In this document: one piece after another, positions 53,401 to 63,292 of the stretch
How the letters are laid out: the number at the start of each line of letters is the position of its first letter
How positions within the stretch are numbered: the stretch's first letter is position 1
Assembly: GCA_018398585.1 (NCBI GenBank)
Contig: JAGTTD010000019.1
Coordinates: forward strand, 8,779,702 to 8,843,701
From: Simmondsia chinensis
Lineage: Eukaryota; Streptophyta; Magnoliopsida; Caryophyllales; Simmondsiaceae
DNA: 64,000 nt
Direction: 5' to 3'
Made by a program: the position numbers and the translations under genes
Notes under the pieces: generated by a model
What the model was told of the DNA's origin: nothing
Seen by the model: the letters and a program-made list of their open reading frames with translations, nothing else
Databases searched by the model: none

Positions 53401-54060
53401 CCTCCACTCGATGATTGATGCAGCCATTGGAGGATCTTGGTTCTCAGATCAGCGTCATTACCGACTACCAGCTTGCCCTTTCTTTTTAACTGATCTTGAA
53501 GCCAAGAATAATGAGGGTCGACTCTGGTTATCCGCCTGTAATTGGCTTATGATTTGCTGCAGTTGGGGGTCTTTCTGCTACGAGAGTTGCAGCGGCTAGT
53601 ACAGGTTGCTTTCTACTGTTGTTAACATCATGCAGACTATCTCAGTGCTTAGAATTCTTGACAAGGAGTCTGCCACCACGTTGTCCTTGCCTTTCTTGTA
53701 GTCAATTATGTAGCTAAAACCCAGCAGCTTTGATAGCCAAAGTTGTTGAAAATGTGTGCTGATCCGCTGTTCCAAGAGGTACTTCAGACTCCTCTGATCA
53801 GTTTTACTCAAGAAGGTATTGTTGATCAAGTATCGATGCCATTTATGTACTGCGTGCACAACTGAGAGCAATTCCTTTTCATAAACTGAAAGAGGTTGTT
53901 GCTTGGGGCTAAGAGGTTTACTGATGAAGGCTAGAGGATGTTGATCTTGGAGAAGGACAGCCCCAATACCGACATTGCTTGCATCAGTCTCCACAACGAA
54001 ATTGTTTGGAAAAATCTTGTAAGGCCAAAACCAGTGCTGAACAAAGGGCTTCCTTTAAAG
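53400..54060 (-). pseudogene. gypsy RNase H
   Basis: The ORF 53994-53596 reads METDASNVGIGAVLLQDQHP (first catalytic Asp), SPKQQPLSVYEKELLSVVHA (Glu) and FLSKTDQRSLKYLLEQRIST (Asp), followed by YKKGKDNVVADSLSR, the standard end of gypsy RNase H. Frame breaks lie just before (about 54000, FVVETDAS is split) and after it. Confidence 0.92.
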
Positions 54061-55189
54061 CCTCAAATGCTAATTGAGCTTCTTTGTGCCATCCCCACTG
54101 ATTCAGCTTGAGGAGGTTGGTTAAAGGTCAAGCAATACTACCATATCCTCTGATAAATCTTCGGTAATAACCTGTCAACCCCAGAAATCCCCTTAGTTGC
54201 TTCGTTTTGATTGGAACTGGCTAACTATTGACTGCCTCCACCTTGCTTGGATCAGTAGTTACCCCTTGCTGAGAGATAACATGACCAAGGTATTCAATTT
54301 TATGTGTGGCAAAGGTGCATTTGCTTTGTTTGAGGAAGAGCTGGTGGTGCTGTAGTAAGTTGAAGACCAATTGCAGATGGTGCAGATGTTCAGTCAAGGA
54401 GGAGCTATAGATTAAGATATCATCGAAAAAGACTAATACAAATTTCCTTAGGTACGGGGCAAATATTTAATTCATTAAGGATTGGAATGTAGAGGGGGCA
54501 TTGGTGAGGCCAAATGGCACCACCCTGAATTCGTAGTGGCCTTCATGAGTTTTGAAAGCTGTTTTTGGAATGTCATCAGTGAACATCCTTATTTGATGAT
54601 AGCTCGATAGAAGGTCCAACTTGGAGAACAGCCTTGAACCTCCTAGCTCATCCAACAGCTCTTCTACCAATGGGATTGGGAACTTATCCTTGATGGTTGC
54701 TTGGTTGAGGTCCCTATAATCCACACACATCCTTCATCCCCCATCCTTCTTTTTGACAAGGACCACCGCAGTAGCATATGGACTGATACTATGTTGTATG
54801 TACCCTTTGGACAGCAGTTCTTGTGTCATTTCTTCAATGGCATTCTTCTCCAGGGCTGGATATCGGTAGGGTCTTTTGTTTATGGGTTGAGTGCCTTCCT
54901 TGAGATGTATTCTATGATCGAATCTGGGTCTTGTTGGTGGTAGTTGTTCTGGTTCCTGGAACAACTTGTTATGTTGATGCAGCAGCTTCTGAATTTCAGC
55001 ACTATAATGTTTCTGTTCAGGAGTAATGGTGCCTTCCTTGGGTTTGCGAGGGTGAGGCTGTGATTGATCATTCTTGCTGGGATCAAATTGCAGCAAAGCT
55101 ATGAAGTGTGCCTCTTGGAGAGCCTTGCCAATTGCCTTGACTCCTAGCAATTTGCAAGATTTGGTGATTTCACCTTTAAGAGTCCTCAC
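54060..55189 (-). pseudogene. gypsy reverse transcriptase
   Basis: The N-terminal part is 55189-54734 (NKRPYRYPALEKNAIEEM, SPYATAVVLVKKKDGG). A TGA at 54733-54731 sits where gypsy RTs have Trp. The next ORF 54730-54467 holds [35 protein letters not shown] and [20 protein letters not shown], ending at a TAA. The frame then continues with the catalytic FFDDILIYS (54430-54410, both Asp present) and [23 protein letters not shown]. Few lesions separate it from an open frame. Confidence 0.94.
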
Positions 55190-55760
55190 TTATCCTTCAA
55201 TTATGAATTCCATAGTGAGTTCCTTAAAGTTGCACTTGATATCACCCAATGTCTCCAACCATTCTACTCCCAATACAACATCACATCCTCCCAAAGGTAT
55301 CAACAGGAAATCAGCAGTGTATGGATGACCCTGCATTTTCCATGATAAGTCCTGATATTTTGCAACACAAGTTAGCCTGCTACCATCAGCTACCGACACT
55401 GCCTGAGGACCCAATTGTGTTACTGCTCCTCCCAGCTTCGATGCCAAGGAAGAATCTAAGAAATTATGAGTGGAGCCTGAATCAATCAGAATGCTCAGAG
55501 CTCTCCTGCCCTTGTATCCAGTAACTCGCAGTGTTTGGAAATGTTGATCCCCTGCTAATGCGTGCAGAGATATCTGTGCAGTGACTTCATCAGCTGTCTC
55601 CTTGCCCTCTTCATCTGATTGTTCATCAGGGGGTTCCTCCTCCGGTTCTCCATAGTTGTCTGCATCGATGATGAATAATTGAGGGGTTTTTGATCTGCAT
55701 TTGTGGCCTGGTTCAAAGCGTTCCTCATAGAAATAACATTGGCCCTTTGCTCTTTTCTCT
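55190..55760 (-). pseudogene. gypsy aspartic protease with zinc knuckle remnant
   Basis: From the gag end the frame shifts into a segment with a C-x-x-C...H-x-x-x-C-like knuckle (about 55740-55695), a Glu/Asp-rich linker (55680-55570), and then the retropepsin LIDSGSTHNFLD (about 55490-55455). The ORF 55447-55190 continues ASKLGGAVTQLGPQAVSVADG, LLIPLGGCDVVLGVEWLETLG, which are the flap and ILGMDWL-type blocks. A stop at about 55189 separates it from RT. Confidence 0.88.
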
Positions 55761-56704
55761 TATAGCTCAGCCCAGGATAGAGTCCTTGGACTCCTATCAG
55801 TAATGGGGAAATTGTTTCTAGGGGTGAAGCTCCTAGCATTGTTAATTCTAGTATTGTTTGAGGTCAATTTGGCAATTGGAGGAGTTGGTAGGAGTGGAAC
55901 TTTTGAATATTTGAGTTGTTTGGACAGAGCTTCAAGTTTGGCCTCAGCTAGTTTAGCTAAACAAACGGCCTCTTGCAAATTTTGAGGTCTATAACCTCGC
56001 ACATCCATCTCGATTTCGTTCTTCAAACCAGCCAACAAGCAACTTGTCAATTGAGACTCTCCCAAATCAGCACGTACAGCAGCAGCATCGAATTTAGCTA
56101 GGTAGTCCGCTACAGATCCTTCTTGTCTCAGACTCATAAGCTCAGAAACAGGATCATCAAGAGGATTCCCGAACCTGTTCTGCAGGGCTTGGACGTATTC
56201 GTCCCAACTTGGTAAAAATTCAGTATATCTCGTCTTCATCAACCTCTGGTGCCACTTTAAGGCCAACCCCCGAAGGTGTATTGAGGCCAACCTGAGTCGT
56301 TCATGATCAGGGGTGCGATCAATGGTGAAGAATTGATCACTCAGGTACAACCAATCACTCAGATTCTCCCCATAGAATAATGGGAATTCTACCTTGCTTA
56401 ATCTAGTAGAGTAAGCATTATTACCATTCGTGCTTGCAGGAGCAGGAGCTGGAATTGTGCCTTCAGAAGTTCCTTGATTCTGAGTTCCATTGGAAGCCGA
56501 TCCACGTTCCTGATTTCTGTTGTGCTGGATAGAAATTCCGGTGACCATTTGCCTTAATTCGTGCAAAGTCGCCTTCAACTCAGCAATCGATTGTTTATTT
56601 TCAGCAAAGGTCTGTTCGATCCTCTCATTGGTGGCTCGTAATTGGGCAGAGAGGGTCTCTTCCACCCTTCTGATCTCTGTGGTTGAGCGGGTACTATCAG
56701 CCAT
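55760..56704 (-). CDS. gypsy gag, open frame of 314 codons
   Basis: MADSTRSTTEIRRVEETLSA opens a likely N-terminal coiled coil (residues about 10-55, ERIEQTFAENKQSIAELKATL). A low-complexity Gly/Asn/Ala linker follows (60-95), then the Retrotrans_gag domain at about 100-240 (KVEFPLFYGENLSDWLYLSD, LKWHQRLMKT, FGNPLDDPVSELMSLRQEGS, YLAKFDAAAVRAD). The C-terminal part is Pro/Asn-rich. The frame is open from ATG to stop, and the zinc knuckle lies in the next frame, so the end is probably altered by a shift near 55765. It could still give a capsid protein. Confidence 0.9.
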   Translation of the reverse strand: MADSTRSTTEIRRVEETLSAQLRATNERIEQTFAENKQSIAELKATLHELRQMVTGISIQHNRNQERGSASNGTQNQGTSEGTIPAPAPASTNGNNAYSTRLSKVEFPLFYGENLSDWLYLSDQFFTIDRTPDHERLRLASIHLRGLALKWHQRLMKTRYTEFLPSWDEYVQALQNRFGNPLDDPVSELMSLRQEGSVADYLAKFDAAAVRADLGESQLTSCLLAGLKNEIEMDVRGYRPQNLQEAVCLAKLAEAKLEALSKQLKYSKVPLLPTPPIAKLTSNNTRINNARSFTPRNNFPITDRSPRTLSWAEL

Positions 56705-56743
56705 GAAAGGAGATTCGGTATGTCACAGGTTAGAGGATGTCGG

Positions 56744-56756
56744 GCTCTGATACCAA
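56744..56756 (-). promoter_or_regulatory. primer binding site of the young gypsy element
   Basis: TTGGTATCAGAGC on the minus strand, directly after the 5' LTR; initiator tRNA-Met type, unmutated. Confidence 0.94.
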
Positions 56757-57044
56757 TGATACGGAATGCAAATCTGATAACAAGTAAAGATAGAATATGA
56801 GGGAGAAGATAGAAAGAAGAATTGATGGAGAAGATAGAATTATTCCATTAAGTATTTTCATGCCTTCTCAATACAACCAACTATGGGTTTATATAACCCT
56901 TCAATGCACACATAAAGCAAATGTAAACAACCTGACAGCAAATAACAAGAATTGGAACAAAATAATATCCCCTTTAACCATTAACTAACTCTCCCGCCCA
57001 AAGAGCTAACATTTCCCGCCAAAAACCTATTAATTCTGGTATCA
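56757..57044 (-). repeat. 5' LTR of the young gypsy element
   Basis: 288 bp, identical in length to the 3' LTR, about nine differences. Minus strand TGATACCAGAATTAATAGG to CATTCCGTATCA, followed by the primer site. On the right it meets GTTCG. Confidence 0.95.
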
Positions 57045-57099
57045 GTTCGTGATCTTGAAATCTTCACGCTCTTCATTCTTTATTCTCTAAAGATGATGT

Positions 57100-57720
57100 T
57101 GCCAAAATTCGAAGTATTCCCATCTTAGATCCTTGTGTCAATGATCGATTGATTTGGAAGTTTAATTCAAAAGGGTCATACCTTGTTAAACAGAGGTATG
57201 CTTTGTGGTGTTAGTCCTTTCCTTTTGATGATCGAAGAATGCAAGCATCCCCCTCTGTTTTTCCGAAGAGAAATGTCTTAGTCGGCTACGGAATGTGCCG
57301 GTTCGTCCTCGGCTTCGGTTCTTCCTGTGGAGGCTTCCTGTGGATGCTCTCCCTTCCAATGAAAATATTGCTAAAAGAATTCCCACGATCCCCAAGTTGT
57401 GTCCTAGATGTAAGTTCGATCCAGAATCGACCGACCATATATTATTTTTCTGTGCCCCTTTGGTTGTGTTATGGTTTGTTGCTGATTCAGGTTTCAAACC
57501 AAATGTTACGGGGCTTCAAGGTTTCCCTTGGTCGTGGGAGAATATCATATGTTCTCTTGTTGATGATGAGTCTATTTTAGCTAAAATCATTTTTATCTAT
57601 TGGTGGATCTGAAAATCTTGTTGCAGGCTGATTTTTGAGAATATTGTTGATGATCCCAAGTGGATAGCTGATCAAGCGCTTACTGAGGGATTTTGATGCT
57701 GCTATTGTTGATTCCAGTGT
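57100..57720 (+). pseudogene. LINE ORF2: zf-RVT domain
   Basis: After a short shifted start (NDRLIWKFNSKGSYLVKQRY, about 57148-57210) the 57295-57612 ORF carries RPRLRFFLWRLPVDALPS and the zinc-binding CPRCKFDPESTDHILFFC (C-x2-C-x8-H-x4-C), with the following Trp-rich helix region PWSWENIICSL. Stops at 57213 and 57610 and several shifts break it. This domain follows the reverse transcriptase in plant L1 elements. Confidence 0.87.
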
Positions 57721-57749
57721 GTAGGATGGATGTCCTGTTCCTTAATGCA

Positions 57750-58161
57750 CAAGATGGGTAAGGCTCCTAATGGTTGGATAAAATGTAATTCAGATGCAAG
57801 TTGGTCTTCATCTACTCTCGATACTGGTTTTGCGGTTGTGGTTCCAGATGATCGAGCGATGGTCATTTCGAGCTAGTGTGGATCATCGTATGCATCTTTG
57901 GCTTGTATGGCAGAATGTCTTGCGTTAAGAGCGACATGTTCTCTTGCTATGCGTCATGGGTTCTTGTATGTGATTTTTGAGTCAGATTGCTCGGAGGTGG
58001 TTCGGGTCTTCAACGATGAGATTCTCCCCCCTTTGGAAATTTCGGCAATTGTGACAAACATTAAGCTTATGTGTTCTTCTTTTATTTTAGTTCATTTTAT
58101 TTGGTATTCTAGGTTAGCTAATATTGCAGCCTATGAAGTGGCAAAATTTCATAGTTTGTGA
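57750..58161 (+). pseudogene. LINE ORF2: RNase H-like (RVT_3) domain
   Basis: The frame reads KAPNGWIKCNSDASW (first Asp), TGFAVVVPDDRAMV, then one stop at 57876, then ACMAECLALRATCSLAMRHG (Glu) and YVIFESDCSEVVRVFND (second Asp), and ends LANIAAYEVAKFHSL before TGA at 58159. This matches the RVT_3 domain of plant L1 LINEs in order and motifs. Only one stop interrupts it. Confidence 0.87.
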
Positions 58162-58280
58162 GCTTGTTTCCATGATTGAATGGATTATCCTCCTCCCCCT
58201 TTTTTGTCTGTAATTGTAAATGATTCTATTTTATAAAACGCCTTTGGACTTTTTTGTCAAAAAAAAAAAAAAAAATCCTC

Positions 58281-58750
58281 CTTTGCCTCTATTGTACAAA
58301 TTGTTGGAAAAATGATACATGCTAATCTTTAGTTTTTTTTGGGGAATTGTATCCCACATCGAAAAATAGTGTGGATGATTGCTTTCTTAACGTATACATT
58401 TATTTTTCGAAAAATATTTTTCAAGACCCGTTAGCGGTTTAATGTCATTAAATTTATTGACCGTTTATAGCCGTTGGAATTGATTACACTCAGTTTTAAT
58501 ACGTGTTACCGTTACACTATTACTACAGCCGGTTTTAACAATTTTGAATGCCGGGATTTATGGTCATTAAAGAACTTGACTGTTGGAATTATACCTGTTG
58601 TAATATGACAATTGAAATTTACAAGTATAAATGTGAAGATCCACAGTCCATGAAAAAGTCATCATTCCCCACTCTCTCTCTGATTCCCCATTATCCTCAC
58701 TTCCCCTGTCTCTCTCTCTCTGAAACCCCCTTCATCCATAAAAGACTATT
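58281..58750. other. intergenic DNA
   Basis: Nothing recognised. A CT-rich patch lies at 58660-58725. Confidence 0.4.
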
Positions 58751-58751
58751 G

Positions 58752-59090
58752 GCTCTGCACCACCATCAATGACACCACCCTTATAGCCGGCCTCCTTCTC
58801 TGGCTCAAAGACTCTGGCTCCACGACATTTTCATTACCCATCAAGCTGCTGCTTAGCGGTGGTTACCGGGAACCTTCCTCCGTGAGATCCCACAAGATTT
58901 TGGGCAAAGCTCAAGGCACTCCTACCTGATAATTAACTAGTGCACATTAAGTGTCGGATCGCGTTAATCCTGGAGGACGGTCGCCGGTTATACTGTATGC
59001 ACAAGAGCAGCGGCGAAATCGTCTTTGAGGACAATGGCATTTACCACGGCGCGATATCATCTTTTTGTGAGATCTTTCTAATTACTCTAT
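58752..59090 (+). pseudogene. unidentified protein fragment in two frames
   Basis: A GC-richer island in AT-rich DNA. One frame (about 58758-58929) reads TTINDTTLIAGLLLWLKDSG and LPIKLLLSGGYREPSSVRSH, ending at TGA 58927-58929. After several stops a second open piece (58939-59109) reads LVHIKCRIALILEDGRRLYC and SSGEIVFEDNGIYHGAISSF. It has the look of a single protein broken by stops, and a CT-rich leader precedes it. I do not recognise the family. Confidence 0.3.
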
Positions 59091-59149
59091 CTTTTTGTTT
59101 CTATGAATGAATATTTATCAATTCTCTAACAATTATTTGATTGCTATAT

Positions 59150-59335
59150 TTATATAATTATTTCTGAATATTTTGCTCCAGATTTTCAGTTATTTGTGCC
59201 AAAATTATTTATTGCAATTTCACTAAATATTTACTGCAATTTTGCTGAAATTTTTGTTGTAGTTTACTGCAAATTTTGCTATGATCTTACTGTAGTTTTT
59301 ACTACATTTTTTTACTGTTTTTCATACCAAGTTTC
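59150..59335. repeat. degenerate 'ttactgcaatttt' short repeats
   Basis: The word 'tactgcaattttgct' and close variants occur about six times in 185 bp at irregular spacing of 25-40 bp. Confidence 0.5.
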
Positions 59336-60589
59336 GCGATATTCTCATTGTTATTTCTAACACAAATAACTATATACTAGATATTGCATTTAGTTTCTCA
59401 AGTTACTAATAATTCTAATAAAAAAAAAAGAGAGAGGGAGAGGGGTACAATATATTACAAATGGAATTTAGAGAACACAACTTTCATTTATTTTTTTAAC
59501 GAGTCGTGATTTTTTGTGTTGATATTATTATTTTGATAATATTTTTCTTATTTAATGGAAATTCAAAACGCTCTTCTTTGTCCTAATCGGTAAGTAGTCG
59601 GCCTAACATTCGGTTCCCGTAACCAAGTTTTTCTTTCTCTTGAATTTATCCATCATTGCTGCCCCCAATAAATATATTGTATGGATCATCACCGAAGTCA
59701 CTCCACCTTAATCATGGTTTTTTGAACAACACCTTAATTATGTTAGGTTTGAATTTTATTGAATTATAAGGTTGCCATACCAAGTATTAGATTGAATCCA
59801 ACTGAAGATAGATTGCTAAGCTTTCAAGCATATCTCTGCCCTAATTCCCAACTCTTGATCATTTGTGGTAAGTAAGATGTGGAAGTGTTTTACACTACTC
59901 CACCCTAGCTGCCACATTGTATCCTCTTTTTCTTTTAAAATATTTAATTATTTAGTTATGGAAGTGTCTTTTGTTAGGAAAAATAATGCAAATGGGTAAC
60001 TAGAAAACTAATTTCAAGATGGATAGAATGACCTTGAGATGACAAATTAAGACCGGGACTGACTAATAGAGGGATTTCAAATGGGAAGAAACCTAACTAA
60101 ACATAATAGAATTCGAGCTTAAGCAAAACCACCTCAAGTAAAGATAATTTAATGGAAAAGGAAGGAAATAGAGAGGAAAGATCAAACCAAAGGAAATTAC
60201 TCTATCGTGGAGTTCACCTTTGCCCTAAGTCATTTATTCCTCCAGCTAGTACAAAAAGATCAACTCGGACTCCAACTCCCAGGGTTAACATGACATCCAA
60301 TATAAGAGTGTACTCTCAAGAGATGGATTGGACTCCGCCTAACTTGCTTGGTAAAAGAGAATGTCGAGAAGAGAAGAAAGACGAAGGAATTCACTATTTT
60401 TGTGTGTATGTGAAACAACCCCAAGGCGCTAAATTTATAGGCACAAATCTACCTATTAGGGTAGCTTCCAATCATGAAAAGAGGGTGAGAATCTCACCCT
60501 TAATATGGAAATGTAGCAAATATGGAGGACTGAAAAATTAGGTTCAAATAAGAAAGCCATGAACACGAAAGGAGTGGGTAGTTGAATCA
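59336..60589. other. intergenic DNA, no gene supported
   Basis: AT-rich. A 129-codon + strand frame at 60152-60541 has no motif, no splice context and unremarkable composition; I do not call it a gene. Confidence 0.45.
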
Positions 60590-60605
60590 GTCAATAGTTA
60601 GACCC

Positions 60606-60700
60606 TGAGCTTGCAGCCTCGAGCTCGAACCAAAGTAATGGCCAAAGGCCAACAACCTGAGCTCAAACTTGCAGCCTCGAGCTAGAACTTGAGGTAAAGG
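60606..60700. repeat. imperfect tandem duplication, about 50 bp
   Basis: 'ctgagcttgcagcctcgagct' and following bases to 'aaaggccaa' occur at 60606-60653 and again at 60657-60699 with changes. Confidence 0.6.
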
Positions 60701-61838
60701 CCAAAAAAAAAAAAAAAAATCCCCACAAATTCAACTATTGGCAAGGATTGTAAATATAACAGCCGTAAAAAAAATAATAATAAATAAAGGATCAGGTATG
60801 CAAAAGTGTACACCACAGCACATTAGGAGGAGACGCTCGGTGCAATGAGGGGCTCATGGACGTGTGGCCTATCATGTTCACTCTTGGCCCACAAGACTTG
60901 ACCAAGTCTAATAAGAGGGTATATAAAGAGATTTTCCCACCTCCATAATTTTTATGTGTGATAAAAGACTTTGAACAAAATTGAAGCACTCACATCCTCA
61001 AATTCCCTCATTCTTAATTGGAGCATTAGAAGAATCCTCGTAAAATGAAATACATCTAAAAATATAAAAAATTAAGGCTATTGGTTAATCACATACTGTT
61101 GTAATTTGGTTTACGCCCTTATCGTAATAATCTTTTTTGAACTTTGCCCTTGAGCAGAAACCTCCCACACAAATATATCTATAAACAATAATGAAGACTG
61201 AACAAAACTTTGTGAAGCTTAAGTCAATTTGGTGTATAACGAAAGTCTCTTATCAAAATAACTCATATTCGAGTCCGGCTCGACAGAATTAAGATTTGTG
61301 GCCTTTTGATCCAAGACTAGAGTTTTAAGAAGATGGAGCAACCTTTGTAATAGCACTTTGTCAAGGCTTGATTTAAGGATATCTCAATTCCCCGTGCTTG
61401 GATAGAGGCTAAGGATGTCGAGTACTCACCTGCAAATGGGGAATTTGCCACCCTGAAACCTTGGCTTTTGTGGATTTGGGAGCAAGGTGTTAAAATTGAG
61501 ATTCTTTTCTTTATTTTGAATTTTGTATTGTAATTAGCTAGCGTTAATTCTTGTATTTATTCTTAGGAGTGGTTCCATTAGAGTAAATAGGAAGACTTTT
61601 CTTCTCCTTCCCTCTCTCAACCGTCCTTCTCCTCTTCAATGGGAGATGGGAAGTTTTGCTTAGGATTCTTTGTAATTGATTGTAAGTATTTAGTTTTAGC
61701 CTTTTCTTCTTCCTTTGTATATTATAAATAGCCTAGGTGCTTGGTTAATGAGATCATCCAAAATTCAGCATACGAAGTGCTCTTTTGTTCTTGTTCTTGT
61801 TACCAATTGTTTAATTTTGTTAATTTTTTTTTTTACAA
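60701..61838. other. intergenic DNA with LTR-like promoter patches
   Basis: No coding sequence. TATA-like words with LTR-like surroundings occur at 60919-60929 (ggtatataaag) and 61721-61732 (attataaatagc). They could be parts of old solo LTRs, but I found no matching pair. Confidence 0.35.
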
Positions 61839-62840
61839 GGTTGTTAAAATTAGGATTCTACTTAGAATTTGTAGGGGCTTTTAGAATCGGAATCGTAAAA
61901 TCGAATCGAGAATCGTAAGATTGCACTATATGTATAGTACAATGTTATGAACCTACATGACGGGGGGAAGGCTTAGAATTGAGATGAGAAAGAAAGATAG
62001 AGAGAATTGAAGATAAGAAGAGCATAAGAGTATGAGATAAGAAAGAATTAGAAGAATTTGGGAAGAGAAAGCAGGGTTGAGAAAGGAAGAGAGATTAAGA
62101 GAAGATGAACATATTATTAATTTTCGATAATTTTTAATTATAACTCTAATCCTTTATATACAAATCTAATCCAACAATTGTAATATCTCTAACTAATCCT
62201 AACAATCATAATATATCTAACTAATTATTATTTGTTTTATCAACCAATTAATTCTCCTAACCACATGTAACTATTATATTTGACTATTATGTTGAACTAT
62301 TCAGTTACAAGTATAATACCAATCATGACATACAATTGTTTTTAGTATTAATATTAGTTATATAGCTCAAAAATTTATTAATAAGACCTCAACTTACATG
62401 GGTATATATAAGAAATACAATCAAATATGATAAATTTATTACCATGCAATGTAGATTTGTCATTTTATGCTACAATAATTGTGTGAGCTTTTGAGATATA
62501 TGCTGCTAATCGAGCTTTATATTAAGGTTAAAACATAGAACAAAACTTAAAGTTTCTTGAAAGTATATAAATGCCTAATTAACTTTCTTTTACTTCAAGT
62601 TAATAAAATAAGTTCGTCGATAATATATGCTTCGTTTTTTTACTTTTTAACTTTTTATTTGTATACTTTGGTAGAATCGAGGTCGAATCAGTAGAATCAT
62701 AAAATCGTATTACGATCTTATCCTTTAATTTCATGTAATATCAATGAATTGTAAGATTCTACTTAGGATTCAGATCGGTCGACCATTGTGGAATAGTAGA
62801 ATCATAATATTTTAAGATTTGAATCAGAATTTTAATAACC
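61839..62840. mobile_element. DNA-transposon-like repeat with inverted ends, probably carrying an inner insertion
   Basis: The left end GGTTGTTAAAATTAGGATTC (61839-61858) and the complement of the right end GGTTATTAAAATTCTGATTC are imperfect inverted repeats. Inside each end, words of the type 'agaatcgtaaaatcg' recur (61873-61918 and 62674-62720). The middle (about 61930-62670) has a different composition: a purine-rich then AT-rich stretch with a minus-strand TATATAAAGG (62159-62150) that resembles an LTR. No target duplication was resolved. Probably a non-autonomous hAT-like or similar element with a later insert. Confidence 0.5.
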
Positions 62841-63292
62841 ATGTTTAGTATTGTTTGTGTTAGTATGTATTAGGTGTCTCAATAGTTCCTTTTTTTTCTT
62901 GTAAGTAACTAAGTGCGTTGAGAGTAAAATGTTTTGAACTTAAGACTTTATGTCATAGGTTTCAGCATTAATAATATTTTAACCAACAACTAACATAATT
63001 TGAAAATAGAATTGAAAATTTTAAATTTTAAAAACTAAACAAACTAGTGCAAAAATTTTAACCGTTAACTCATAACCGCTGCTTCCTATAGTTATATTTC
63101 ATTTAGATATATATGATAACCTAATGAGCAACTTCTTGTGCTCAAAAAAAAAAAAATAAATAAATAAATAAAAAAAAATAAAAATAAAAAATTTGAGCAA
63201 CTTCGCTTATTATTAAGAGTATATTATTTGATTATTATTCTTATATTGATTGGTGTAAATATATAGATATATAATTTTTTTTCTCTTGAAAA
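62841..63292. other. AT-rich intergenic DNA
   Basis: Nothing recognised apart from a low-complexity A/AAAT run at 63145-63190. Confidence 0.45.

Larger units (their letters stand above)
51863..57044 (-). mobile_element. Ty3/gypsy element, minus strand, young (5.2 kb)
   Basis: Two 288-bp LTRs (51863-52150 and 56757-57044) flank gag, protease, RT, RNase H and integrase in gypsy order. Flanking 5-bp target duplication GTTCG is exact (51858-51862 and 57045-57049). I count about nine differences between the LTRs (roughly 3%), so this is the most recent LTR insertion in the window. A handful of stops and frameshifts in pol make the copy inactive, though most domains keep their catalytic residues. 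Confidence 0.96.
57045..58280 (+). mobile_element. plant L1-type LINE, 5'-truncated, interrupted near its start by the gypsy element
   Basis: The + strand reads the C-terminal part of LINE ORF2: a DRLIWKFNSKGSYLVKQ segment, a zf-RVT zinc-binding domain and an RNase H-like domain, then a 3' UTR and an A-run of about 17 at 58259-58275. L1 elements copy themselves by target-primed reverse transcription and are often 5'-truncated like this. The 5' truncation point is probably close to 51857 on the other side of the gypsy element, since no LINE coding is visible there. Confidence 0.85.

Noticed and set aside
60152..60541. 129-codon open frame
   Set aside because: No motif, no splice or promoter context, and composition like the surrounding DNA.
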